Origin: Microbacterium foliorum
Lineage (GTDB): Bacteria; Actinomycetota; Actinomycetes; Actinomycetales; Microbacteriaceae
Length of the DNA stretch: 64,000 bases
Direction: 5' to 3'
Assembly (NCBI RefSeq): GCF_006385575.1
Contig: NZ_CP041040.1
Span: 1,240,001 to 1,304,000 of the forward strand
In this document: positions 23,989 to 32,909 of the stretch, piece by piece
How the letters are laid out: each line of letters begins with the position of its first letter
How positions within the stretch are numbered: the first letter of the stretch is position 1
The notes under the pieces: generated by a model
What the model saw: only the letters and a program-made list of their open reading frames with translations
Database searches by the model: none
What the model was told of the DNA's origin: nothing
Translations under genes and position numbers: made by a program

Positions 23989-26900
23989 ATGACAGAGGAT
24001 GCCGCGCAGAACGCCGTGATCGGCGCAGACGCGTCGGCATCCGGCGTCATCATCGGGGCGCCGGGCACCGGCAAGACCCGCACGCTCACCGAGCGCGTGG
24101 TGCATCTGCTCGACACCGTCGGGATGCGTCCGGAGCAGCTCCTCGTCCTCACACCGAGCAGGCAGGCGGCCACCGCGTTGCGCGACCGCATCGGCGTCAG
24201 GATCGGTCAGGCCACTCCCGGCCCGTTGGCGCGGTCGCTCGGGTCGTTCGCCTTCCAGATCGTGCGCGGAGCGATGGTGCGCGCAGGAGCAGAGCCGCCG
24301 GCCCTGCTGACAGGGGCAGACCAGGACCGACTGATCGCCGAGCTGCTCGCGGGCGATGCGGAAGACGAGCGCATCGAGTGGCCGCAGGCGCTGAGCCCCG
24401 CGGTCCGCGCATCGAAGGGCTTCCGTTCCGAGCTCCGTGCGTTTCTCGCCGAGTGCGTCGAGCTCGGCGCACAGCCTGACGAGCTGCGCGCGGCCGACGA
24501 TGCCGCGTGGTCGGCCGTCGCCGACTTCCTCATCGAGTACCGCGCGGTGCTCGATCTGGCGCGGGCATCCCACCGAGACGCCGCAGACCTGCTCGCCGAG
24601 GCGCGCACGATCCTGCGGACGGCAGAGTCGGCCGCGCTCGGCCCCCTCGCTGATCTCAGGGTGGTGCTGATAGACGACGCACAGGAGCTCACACGCGGCG
24701 GTATCGCGGTGGTCGAGGCGCTGCGTGCGCGAGGTACGGCGGTGCTCGCGTTCGGCGATCCCGACATCTCGTCGGGAGCGTTCCGCGGAGCGAGCCCGGA
24801 GCTCTTCGCTCAGCTCGCGGCCGCGCTCGGCGAGGTGCATGTCCTCGACCGGCCCCACCGGCAGGTGCCCGATCTCACCTCCCTCACCCGCACCGTCACG
24901 CAGGCGATCGGGGCGTCAGGTCGCGTCGACCACCGGCGCGCCCCCGAACCGCTCGAGGCCCGGGCGCCGGGCGCCCCCACCGACGTCAGCACCTTCGTCG
25001 CGCCGTCGCCGCACGAAGAACTCGACCGCATCGCCGGTGTCATGCGCGGATGGCACCTCACCGACGATGTTCCCTGGGATCGCATCGCCGTGATCGCTCA
25101 CGACACCCGCCAGGTGACACAGCTCGAGTCCGAGCTCGCGGCACGCGAGATCCCGACGAGGGCCGCGGGTGTGCAGCGCCCCCTCGGCTCCGAGCCGATC
25201 GTGCGCGACATCGTCGGCATCGTGCGCCTGGCCCTCACTCCGCCTGACGACCGGACCCCCCAGGACTGGGAGGAGGCCCTCCGCACTCCGTTCGGAGGCA
25301 TGGACGCGATCGGTCTCCGGCGCCTTCGCGCACGTCTGCGTCATATCGAGCTCGACCTCGGCGGCTCCACGCCGGCTCGGGAACTGCTGCGTCAGGCACT
25401 GGCATCGCCTGATCACTTCACTCTCATCGACGCGCAGGAATCCCGCCTGGCGGCACGCTTCGCCTCGACGGTCGCCGAGGTGGCCGCCGCGGCGGCCGCA
25501 GGCGAGACGATCCACGATCTCCTGTGGAGGGTCTGGGATCAGTCCAGGGCAGTCGACGGACGCAAGCTCCAGGTCGCGTGGCGCGAGATGTCGCTGCAGC
25601 CGAGCGGTGCGGAGACCGCGAGAGCCCTCGACGCTCTCGTGTCGTTGTTCGGTGCGGCGAAGCGGTTCGTCGAGCGCACCCCGAACGAGAAGCCGGAGGT
25701 GTTCGTGCGTGACATCCTCGACAGTGAGGTGCCCGAAGACTCCCTCTCGAGTCCCGATCGGCCGGGTCGGGTGACCCTGCTCACGCCGGCGACCGCGCTC
25801 GGCACCGAGTTCGACGCCGTCGTGGTGGCCGGAGTGCAGGACGGCATCTGGCCCAACGTGCGACTGCGCGGTGGGATGCTGCAGACCTGGCGTCTCGCAG
25901 ATGCGTTGCTCGCCGCCCGCACCGGCACGGCCGAGAACCCGCCCGAGACGCTCGACCGCCGGCGCGCGGCCCTCCACGATGAGCTGCGTCTCTTCGTTCG
26001 CGCGATCTCCCGCTCCCGTCGCAGACTCCTGATCACCGCGGTTGACGACGACGACCTGACGCCCAGCCCGTTCTTCGGATTCCTCCCACCCCCCGATCCA
26101 CCGGAGCTGCATGCCTCGGCGGAGCATCCGCTCACTCTGAGGGGCCTCGTCGCGCGGCATCGCCGGGTGCTGACGACCACGGCTTCTCCTGTCGCGAGAG
26201 ACCACGCGTCAGCCCAGCTGGCGGTACTCGCGAGGGAGGGAGTGCCGGGCGCCGATCCATCCGAGTGGTACGGCGTGACTCCGCCGACGACCGACGCCCC
26301 GCTGCACGACCTCGCGGTCGACGCGGCCCGAGTGTCGCCGTCGCGCATGGAGTCCTTCGAGGAATGCGAGCTGAACTGGGCGGTCTCCGCGCTCGGGGGT
26401 GACACCGTGATGCCGCCGTCGGCGGGGATCGGCACGATCATCCACGAAGCGATGGAGCAGGTGCCGGAGGGAGAACTCGATCGCCTGCGTGACGTTCTCG
26501 CCGAGCACTGGCCCGAGCTCGATTTCGAGACCGCCTGGATCGGCAGGAAGGAGCGCCGCCGGGCCGACCTGTACATCGATCGACTGCACAGTTATCTTTC
26601 GGACGTCGCCGAGGAGGGCGGTCGCGTGATCGCGGGCGAGGTCGAGTTCCGGTTCGCGGTCGAGGTCCCCGAGGAGATCGGAACTCCGCCGACCGTCCGC
26701 GCGGCGCCCACCGAGCCTGACCCCCACCCGCACCACGCGATCGTCCACGGTTTCATCGACAGGGTCGAGGCGTACACCGCCGGGGGCGGCGAGCACGCGA
26801 AGGCCCGAGGGCAGAGATGGACGCGGATGACCGATGCGCAGGGAGGAGAGCGAGTCGTGGTCGTCGACCTGAAGACGGGCAAGTACGAGCCGGAGAGCGA

Positions 26901-27222
26901 GCAGAAGGTGGCGGACCACGCGCAGCTCGCCGCATACCAGGTGGCGGTGCAGGAGGGTCTCATCGCAGGAGCGGATCCGGCGGCGCTCGCCGGTGCACGG
27001 CTCGTCCTGGTCGCCAAGACCCTGGCAGGGAGCGACTTTCGCGTCGCGCACCAGCACACTCTCGCCGGTGAAGAGCGGGTGCAGTTCCTCGGACGCATCG
27101 CCGAGGCCGCTCGAGGCATGTCTGCCTCGAGCTTCACCGCCCACGTCGAGGCGCACTGCGCAGACACCCAGTGGCGCGTCCAGCCGTGCCGTATCCACAC
27201 CGTCGCCGCGGTGAGCGCGTGA
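23989..27222 (+). CDS. adnA: AdnA, helicase-nuclease subunit for double-strand-break resection
   Basis: 1077 residues. N-terminal UvrD-like motor: Walker A GAPGTGKTRT (23-32), a DDAQEL motif in place of DExQ, GDPDISSGAFRG where typical motors have GDPxQ, and a late ISRSRRRLLIT. A C-terminal RecB-type nuclease follows with GTIIHEAMEQ, GFIDRVE, VVDLKTGKY and QLAAYQ, all catalytic positions intact. With AdnB it forms the actinobacterial counterpart of RecBCD/AddAB that resects broken ends. Degenerate motifs II and III suggest this subunit's motor is secondary, as reported for mycobacterial AdnA. The ATG at 23989 is preceded by GGAGGA. Only three cysteines flank the nuclease domain, so a four-cysteine Fe-S cluster is not evident. 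Confidence 0.9.
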   Translation: MTEDAAQNAVIGADASASGVIIGAPGTGKTRTLTERVVHLLDTVGMRPEQLLVLTPSRQAATALRDRIGVRIGQATPGPLARSLGSFAFQIVRGAMVRAGAEPPALLTGADQDRLIAELLAGDAEDERIEWPQALSPAVRASKGFRSELRAFLAECVELGAQPDELRAADDAAWSAVADFLIEYRAVLDLARASHRDAADLLAEARTILRTAESAALGPLADLRVVLIDDAQELTRGGIAVVEALRARGTAVLAFGDPDISSGAFRGASPELFAQLAAALGEVHVLDRPHRQVPDLTSLTRTVTQAIGASGRVDHRRAPEPLEARAPGAPTDVSTFVAPSPHEELDRIAGVMRGWHLTDDVPWDRIAVIAHDTRQVTQLESELAAREIPTRAAGVQRPLGSEPIVRDIVGIVRLALTPPDDRTPQDWEEALRTPFGGMDAIGLRRLRARLRHIELDLGGSTPARELLRQALASPDHFTLIDAQESRLAARFASTVAEVAAAAAAGETIHDLLWRVWDQSRAVDGRKLQVAWREMSLQPSGAETARALDALVSLFGAAKRFVERTPNEKPEVFVRDILDSEVPEDSLSSPDRPGRVTLLTPATALGTEFDAVVVAGVQDGIWPNVRLRGGMLQTWRLADALLAARTGTAENPPETLDRRRAALHDELRLFVRAISRSRRRLLITAVDDDDLTPSPFFGFLPPPDPPELHASAEHPLTLRGLVARHRRVLTTTASPVARDHASAQLAVLAREGVPGADPSEWYGVTPPTTDAPLHDLAVDAARVSPSRMESFEECELNWAVSALGGDTVMPPSAGIGTIIHEAMEQVPEGELDRLRDVLAEHWPELDFETAWIGRKERRRADLYIDRLHSYLSDVAEEGGRVIAGEVEFRFAVEVPEEIGTPPTVRAAPTEPDPHPHHAIVHGFIDRVEAYTAGGGEHAKARGQRWTRMTDAQGGERVVVVDLKTGKYEPESEQKVADHAQLAAYQVAVQEGLIAGADPAALAGARLVLVAKTLAGSDFRVAHQHTLAGEERVQFLGRIAEAARGMSASSFTAHVEAHCADTQWRVQPCRIHTVAAVSA

Positions 27223-30200
27223 CGGCGTGGACCGGAGCGGGGAACGGGATCTCTGCACTGGACGTCGCCGCCGCGCTCGGCCTTCCGGCGCCCACCGAGG
27301 CGCAGCAGCGGGTGATCGAGTCGCCACCCGCACCGGCTCTCGTCGTCGCGGGAGCGGGCAGTGGCAAGACCGAGACGATGGCCGGTCGCGTCGTCTGGCT
27401 CGTTGCGAACGGGCACGTGCGTCGCGATCAGATTCTCGGGTTGACCTTCACGCGCAAAGCCGCGGGTGAGCTCGCGGAGCGGATCGGCATCCGGCTGGCG
27501 CTCATCGACGAATACGGACGAAGGGGGCTGCTGCCGCACCTGCCAGAGATCGTCGCGAGCCACGCGCTCGATCGCGTGTCGAAGGCCGCGAACAGCCGTC
27601 AGCGCGAGGTCGTCAGATCACAGGTGCTCGACGAACTCGCGGAGCGTTTCGGGACCGCGGGCGACTCGACCCCGCCATCGGCCGAAGATCTGCTGATCCG
27701 CCCGAAGGTATCGACGTACAACGCGTTCGCAGACGGCATCGTGCGAGAGCACGCAGCGCGCATCGGCCGCGAGTCCGACGTCGCCATGCTCAGCCAGGCG
27801 GCGTCTTGGATGCTGGTGCGCGACGTCGTGCTGCGCGCCGATCTGCCAGAGCTCGAGGAGATAGACCGATCGGTGGCGGGGGTGGTCGACGCGGTCCAGC
27901 GACTGGCCGGCGACTCGCTCGACCACCGGGTCGATCTCGACCGCGCGGATCGGATCGCGCTGCGTCAGGCCGAGGCTTTCGCTCCGTACCTGAGCAATGC
28001 GGATATCGCGACCGCGGCGGCGAACCTGCGTGCCCTTCCCGCCCTGTCGGTTCTGGTGCGCGACTACATCGCCGAGAAGGAGCGCCGCGGTGTGCTGGAC
28101 TTCGCCGACCAGGTGAGCGGTGCCTACGACATCGTGGAGTCGTCGCCCGATGTGCGCGACGACCTGCGACAGCAGCATCAGGTCGTGCTGCTGGATGAGT
28201 ACCAGGACACCTCTGTGATCCAGACGCAGTTCCTCGCGCGGCTCTTCCGTGACTCCGCCGTGATGGCGGTGGGGGATCCCCACCAGTCGATCTACGGCTG
28301 GCGCGGCGCCAGCGCAGACAACCTGCACGCGTTCGCACGGACCTTCTCCGAGCATGAGACGGTCGGGAACTACAGTCTGATGACGAGCTGGCGCAACGAC
28401 CGGAGCATCCTCGGTGTCGCCAACCGCATCCTCGGTCCTCTGCGCAGACCTGGGTTGGACGTGCCACCCCTCGAGGCTCGTCCGGGTGCGGGCGCCGGGG
28501 CGGTCGAGGTGGGCTTCCCGCTCACGGTCGACGAGGAGGCGCGCGCGGTCGCCGAGTGGTTCGCTGCGCGTCGCGCGGCACACGACGACCCCGCGAAGCC
28601 GCACACCGGCGCCGTGCTGTTCCGATCGAAGCGCCATATGCAGACCTTCGCGGCAGCCCTTGCCGCGCAGGGCATTCCCCACCGCATCCTCGGCCTCGGT
28701 GGTCTCCTGGCCACGCCCGAGGTGGTCGATGTCGTCTCGACGCTGCGGGTACTGCACGATCCCACCGCCGGCTCTGCTCTGATCCGACTCCTCGTCGGCC
28801 CTCGATTCTCGGTCGGGGTCGCCGATATGGCCGCCCTGCAGGAGCTTGCGGCGGAGCTCTCCCGGCGGGACAGCGGGCTGCTGCCCCTGGACGACGAACT
28901 TCGAAAGCGCATCCGCGCGTCGCGCGGAGCTGACGAGGCGCTGTCGATCATCGACGCCGTCGATGTGCTCCGAGGCCTCAGCGACGACTACCGCCTTCTG
29001 TCGGGCATCACGCCAGAGGGGCGCTCTCGCATACGCGCGGCGGGGGAGATGCTCGAACGTCTCCGTCGAGCCTCCTCGCTGCCGCTTCCCGACCTGCTGA
29101 GGCTCATCGAGCTCGAGCTGCGGCTGGACATCGAGCTCGCTGCGAACGAGACGAGGGGGCCGGCCCGCATCGCGGCCACCCAGCTGCGTGCGTTCACCGA
29201 CGAGGTCCGCTCGTTCCTCGCCGCTGACGAGCGCGGGACCATCTCGAGCCTCCTCGCCTGGCTCGAGAAGGCCGAGAGCACAGACGAGCTGGTGCCGCGC
29301 CCGGAGCCGCCGGAGCCGGGCGTGGTTCAGCTTCTGACCATCCATGGTTCCAAGGGGCTGGAATGGGATGCGGTCGCCGTGGTGCGCATGGTCGAGGGTG
29401 AACTGCCGTCGCGCCCGACGGACACCTCGGGCTGGTTCGGCTTCGGGGTGCTGCCGTTCGCCCTGCGCGGCGACAGTGCGGCGCTGCCGACGTTCAGCTG
29501 GATTCCTCCCTCTGACGAGGAGCTCGATCCTGCCAAGAGGCTGAAGGCCGGGATCGCGTCGCTGACGAGCAGGAGCAAGACGGCACCGGGTGCGATCACC
29601 GTGTTCAAGGACGCGTATCGCGAGTACCAGCAGGAAGAGGAGCGTCGACTCGCCTACGTCGCCGTCACCAGGGCACGCAGCCACCTGCTCCTGACCGGAG
29701 CGCACTGGGCGGGGCAGAAGCAGCCGAAGGCGCCGAGCCCCTATCTGATCGAGGCGATGGAGGTGCTCGGGCGAGGGCAGATCGAGCCCGTGGATCCTGA
29801 TGAGAACCCCTACGACGGTCCGGGTGCAACGCTTACCTGGCCACTCGACCCGCTCGGAGCTCGGCGGGGCGTCGTAGAGTCCGCGGCCGCAGCCGTGCGC
29901 GCTGCAGCCGAGAGCGACCCGGTGGCCTCCCCGGAGCTGGTCCGTCTGCTCGCGGAGCGCGCTGCGCGACTTCGCGGCGCCGATGCGCCGCCGCCGACTC
30001 GCGTGCCCGCCTCTCGCTTCAAGGACTACGTCACCGACTTCCGCGGCACGGTGTCGTCGATCGTCCGCCCTATGCCGGAGCGGCCCTATCGGCAGACTCG
30101 CCTCGGCACGCTGTTCCATGCATGGGTCGAGCGACGCAGTGAGATCGTCGGCGCCGGTCAGCGTGTCGACGAGGCACTCTGGGAGGTTGACGCAGACGAC

Positions 30201-30668
30201 CTCTCCTTCGGTGAGGCCGTCGGCGCTGCGGAGGTCTCATCTGCCGATGCCGCCGACCTCTCGACGCTCCAGGAGATCTTCGAGGCCAGCGAATGGGGAT
30301 CCCTCAGACCCATCGCGGTCGAGATCGAGATCGACTTCGCGCTGGGCGGCGGGGCGCTGCCGGGCGACGACGGACATATCGTCATCTGCAAGCTCGACGC
30401 GGTCTACCGTCGCGAGGATCGGGGTGGGCGTATCGAGATCGTCGACTGGAAGACGGGCAAGGCTCCGCGCACACCGCAGGAGCGGGAAGAGCGGATGCTG
30501 CAGCTCGCGCTGTACCGCCTCGCCTATCATCGCCGATTCGGAGTGCCGCTCGAAGAGATCGACGTCGCGCTCTACTACGTCGCAGACGACCTCGTCATCC
30601 GCGGTGACCGGGTCTACTCCGAGTCGGAGCTCTTCCAGCGCTGGAGCGCTGCCCGCGCGGCTCGCTGA
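27219..30668 (+). CDS. adnB: AdnB, lead helicase-nuclease subunit
   Basis: 1149 residues. The GTG start overlaps the adnA stop (GTGA). Full SF1 motor: VAGAGSGKTETM (43-54), GLTFTRKAAGELAERI, VVLLDEYQDTS, GDPHQSIYGWRGAS, LLTIHGSKGLEWDAVAV and AYVAVTRARSHL. The C-terminal nuclease has GTLFHAWVERR, CKLDAVYR, IVDWKTGK and QLALYRLAY. It drives translocation of the AdnAB complex along DNA from broken ends while both nucleases cut. Its last 55 bases overlap the 3' end of the convergent pseudokinase gene, with no terminator between them. Confidence 0.93.
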   Translation: MTAWTGAGNGISALDVAAALGLPAPTEAQQRVIESPPAPALVVAGAGSGKTETMAGRVVWLVANGHVRRDQILGLTFTRKAAGELAERIGIRLALIDEYGRRGLLPHLPEIVASHALDRVSKAANSRQREVVRSQVLDELAERFGTAGDSTPPSAEDLLIRPKVSTYNAFADGIVREHAARIGRESDVAMLSQAASWMLVRDVVLRADLPELEEIDRSVAGVVDAVQRLAGDSLDHRVDLDRADRIALRQAEAFAPYLSNADIATAAANLRALPALSVLVRDYIAEKERRGVLDFADQVSGAYDIVESSPDVRDDLRQQHQVVLLDEYQDTSVIQTQFLARLFRDSAVMAVGDPHQSIYGWRGASADNLHAFARTFSEHETVGNYSLMTSWRNDRSILGVANRILGPLRRPGLDVPPLEARPGAGAGAVEVGFPLTVDEEARAVAEWFAARRAAHDDPAKPHTGAVLFRSKRHMQTFAAALAAQGIPHRILGLGGLLATPEVVDVVSTLRVLHDPTAGSALIRLLVGPRFSVGVADMAALQELAAELSRRDSGLLPLDDELRKRIRASRGADEALSIIDAVDVLRGLSDDYRLLSGITPEGRSRIRAAGEMLERLRRASSLPLPDLLRLIELELRLDIELAANETRGPARIAATQLRAFTDEVRSFLAADERGTISSLLAWLEKAESTDELVPRPEPPEPGVVQLLTIHGSKGLEWDAVAVVRMVEGELPSRPTDTSGWFGFGVLPFALRGDSAALPTFSWIPPSDEELDPAKRLKAGIASLTSRSKTAPGAITVFKDAYREYQQEEERRLAYVAVTRARSHLLLTGAHWAGQKQPKAPSPYLIEAMEVLGRGQIEPVDPDENPYDGPGATLTWPLDPLGARRGVVESAAAAVRAAAESDPVASPELVRLLAERAARLRGADAPPPTRVPASRFKDYVTDFRGTVSSIVRPMPERPYRQTRLGTLFHAWVERRSEIVGAGQRVDEALWEVDADDLSFGEAVGAAEVSSADAADLSTLQEIFEASEWGSLRPIAVEIEIDFALGGGALPGDDGHIVICKLDAVYRREDRGGRIEIVDWKTGKAPRTPQEREERMLQLALYRLAYHRRFGVPLEEIDVALYYVADDLVIRGDRVYSESELFQRWSAARAAR

Positions 30669-31945
30669 GCTTCATCCTCAGGCGAACCCTCGTCGGAGCC
30701 ATCGGCCCTGTCGGACGCGTGGGCCTGACGGGTGTCGTCAGCAGTGCTCCGCTCGGCACCGAGATCTTCCGAGACCTGATCGCGCACCCCGGACAGGTCC
30801 TCGGTCTCGAGACCACCCAGCTGGGCTCGACGGGCGGCATCCGCAGTGTCGCTGAGATCGCTCGTGCTCTGGGCGTCGCTGTCGTCGTGCCAGAGGTCGT
30901 TCGGGTTGTATGCGTCGGTCTGCATCGATGTGTCGACGCCTGGTACGGCGCTCGCCGGCACCCTGTCGAGCGCATCCAGAGCAGACTCGACGCCCTCGTT
31001 TCGCGACGCGATCACGCCGAGGTCGTCGCTGTGCAGTCCCTCGGCGAGAGCTTCGAGAAGAGCCGCAGCATCGTCGACGATGTCGGGCCGGTGCAGCGAG
31101 TCGCCGTGCACCAGCCAGCGGGCGAACTCGAGCTCGGCGAGCAGCCGAGCGCGCACCTCGAGTGCGGCGTCCGGGCCGCGATCGGCGGCGCGCGCGTACG
31201 AGGAGTGCACGTCTTCTGCCGCGTCAGGGGCGGTCGAGAGCCATGACAGATCGATCGCAGGGTCGCCCACGGCCAGCGAATGCCATCCGATGAGTCCGGT
31301 GACCTCGGGGCCGAGCTCCGGGTCGTCGCGGAAGATGAACGAAGTCGACTGCACTCCACCCAGAACGACAGTCGATTCGAAACGCCAGAGGTCGTCGTCG
31401 GCGATGGCGTCGCGCCACCTCACCGTGAGTCGAGCGGGGACGCGCCCGGTCGAGGCGGCGACGTCGACCAGTCGAGCGAGTTCGTCGCGGCTCTCCTGCG
31501 CAGACCGAGTGGTCAGCCCTGCGCCTCGCACGACCGACGTGGGAAGCGCGTGCACGGCGGCGATCGCCGCACCCATCGACTCGGCGGCGCCTCGCCCGGC
31601 TGGCACCATCGCCGCTTCGATCTGGAATCCGGGCAGCAGCTCGGTCACGAGTGCGTGTGCATCCGCGAGTCGGGTCTCGCCGATGTACTCGGGAGCTCTG
31701 AAGGGCAGCATCGCCCGCGCCCCGGCCGTCAGGGCCCTCAGCGCGAGGGCCTCCGCGGCGAGCTCTCGCGAGGTCTCATCGTCGTCGGCCACGCGGATCG
31801 CGAGCTCGCGTCCGTCCGCGAGGGTGGCGACGGCGGAGTCGAAACGTCCGTCGCCGTCGGCGCTGAGAGCGCGCGCCCCGGTCACCTCGGCGCCGGGCAG
31901 TGCGGCAGTCACCGCCGCGGCTAGAGTGAATGGAGAGCGTCCCAT
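30614..31945 (-). CDS. Phosphotransferase-fold pseudokinase with acidic tail
   Basis: 443 residues. Residues 1-300 have the aminoglycoside phosphotransferase fold (LAIRVADDDETSRELAAEALAL, ALVTELLPGFQIE, VTGLIGWHSLAVGDPAIDLSWL). The catalytic elements are lost: the usual HGDxxxxN reads LGGVQSTS, and the metal-binding IDW reads IGW. So it is unlikely to be a kinase. The last 130 residues are an acidic, Ser/Asp-rich disordered tail. In actinobacteria an annotated macrolide phosphotransferase is often found between the AdnB and NudC genes; here it appears to be a binding protein. ATG chosen by the -10 spacing (TACCCT-N6-ATG) and fold start. Confidence 0.75.
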   Translation of the reverse strand: MGRSPFTLAAAVTAALPGAEVTGARALSADGDGRFDSAVATLADGRELAIRVADDDETSRELAAEALALRALTAGARAMLPFRAPEYIGETRLADAHALVTELLPGFQIEAAMVPAGRGAAESMGAAIAAVHALPTSVVRGAGLTTRSAQESRDELARLVDVAASTGRVPARLTVRWRDAIADDDLWRFESTVVLGGVQSTSFIFRDDPELGPEVTGLIGWHSLAVGDPAIDLSWLSTAPDAAEDVHSSYARAADRGPDAALEVRARLLAELEFARWLVHGDSLHRPDIVDDAAALLEALAEGLHSDDLGVIASRNEGVESALDALDRVPASAVPGVDTSMQTDAYNPNDLWHDDSDAQSTSDLSDTADAARRAQLGGLETEDLSGVRDQVSEDLGAERSTADDTRQAHASDRADGSDEGSPEDEAQRAARAALQRWKSSDSE

Positions 31946-31951
31946 GCCTCC

Positions 31952-31957
31952 AGGGTA
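31952..31957 (-). promoter_or_regulatory. -10 box of the pseudokinase gene
   Basis: TACCCT on the minus strand, six bases (GGAGGC) before the ATG. Confidence 0.45.
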
Positions 31958-32009
31958 GGTGGACGAGGGGGCGGTCCCGCTTCCGCCACGCCCGTGAGAG
32001 AGGGAGCCG

Positions 32010-32909
32010 ATGGTCACCGACAGCAGCAGTTCCCTCGACCGCGCCGCAGATCTGCGTGTCGAACCCGGAATCCTCGATCGGCTCCGCACCGAGGAGTCGA
32101 CGAGGGTGATCGCCGTCCGCGACGGTCGGGTGCGTATCTCCGGCGCCGAGCTCGATCCGGCCACGCTGCTGCGGGTTCCCGCCTCCGAGATCGGCGACGC
32201 GACCTGGGCGCTTCTCGGTCGCGACGGCGACGGGACTGCCGTGCTTCTCGCCGTTCTGCCGCCGGAGGGCGACACCGTCGACACCACTCCTGATGAGGTC
32301 TGGCTGGGTCTCCGCGACCTGGGAGCGCGTCTCAGCTCCGGTGACACCGAGCTGCTCATCGAGGCCCTCGCGCTCGGCGGCTGGCTTCGGGATGCGCCGT
32401 TCTGCCCGCGTTGCGGGGGAGGGACTGAGGTGCGTCAGGCCGGGTGGTCGCGCCGATGCCTCGTCTGCGGGCGCGAGCACTTCCCGCGCACGGACCCCGC
32501 GGTGATCGTCGCGGTCGAGAGCTCGGACGGCGAACGACTGCTCCTCGGCGCGAACGCGAACTGGGGCGGACGGATGTACTCCTGCTTCGCCGGTTTCACC
32601 GAGGCGGGAGAGTCTCTGGAGTCGACGGTGCACCGGGAGCTCGAGGAGGAATCGGGCGTCCGCCTGGCATCGTTGCGCTACGTCTCGTCTCAGCCCTGGC
32701 CCTTCCCGCGCTCGCTCATGCTCGGGTTCCGCGCGGTGGCGCTCGACGACCATGTGCTTCGCCCGGACGGCGAGGAGATCATCGATGTGCGCTGGTTCAC
32801 CCGCGACGAGATCGGGTCCGCCCTTGCCGGCGACGGACCGGTCGGCCTGCCTGGGCCCGCATCGATCGCGCGTGCACTCATCCTCGAATGGTTCGAGGAG
32901 CGCGCGTGA
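32010..32909 (+). CDS. nudC: NAD+ diphosphatase / NAD-decapping Nudix hydrolase
   Basis: 299 residues. A degenerate N-terminal domain is followed by a zinc ribbon (CPRCG and CLVCG, about 132-152) and the Nudix domain: GFTEAGESLESTVHRELEEE (Nudix box) and SQPWPFPRSLM, the NudC signature downstream of it. It hydrolyses NAD(H) to NMN(H) and AMP and removes NAD caps from RNA. The ATG has a GAGGGAG ribosome binding site. uvrD2 overlaps its stop codon (GTGA). Order nudC-uvrD2 matches Rv3199c-Rv3198c. Confidence 0.93.
   Translation: MVTDSSSSLDRAADLRVEPGILDRLRTEESTRVIAVRDGRVRISGAELDPATLLRVPASEIGDATWALLGRDGDGTAVLLAVLPPEGDTVDTTPDEVWLGLRDLGARLSSGDTELLIEALALGGWLRDAPFCPRCGGGTEVRQAGWSRRCLVCGREHFPRTDPAVIVAVESSDGERLLLGANANWGGRMYSCFAGFTEAGESLESTVHRELEEESGVRLASLRYVSSQPWPFPRSLMLGFRAVALDDHVLRPDGEEIIDVRWFTRDEIGSALAGDGPVGLPGPASIARALILEWFEERA

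Noticed and set aside
27618..30119. 833-codon minus-strand open frame
   Set aside because: Lies entirely opposite adnB, which has complete helicase and nuclease motifs.
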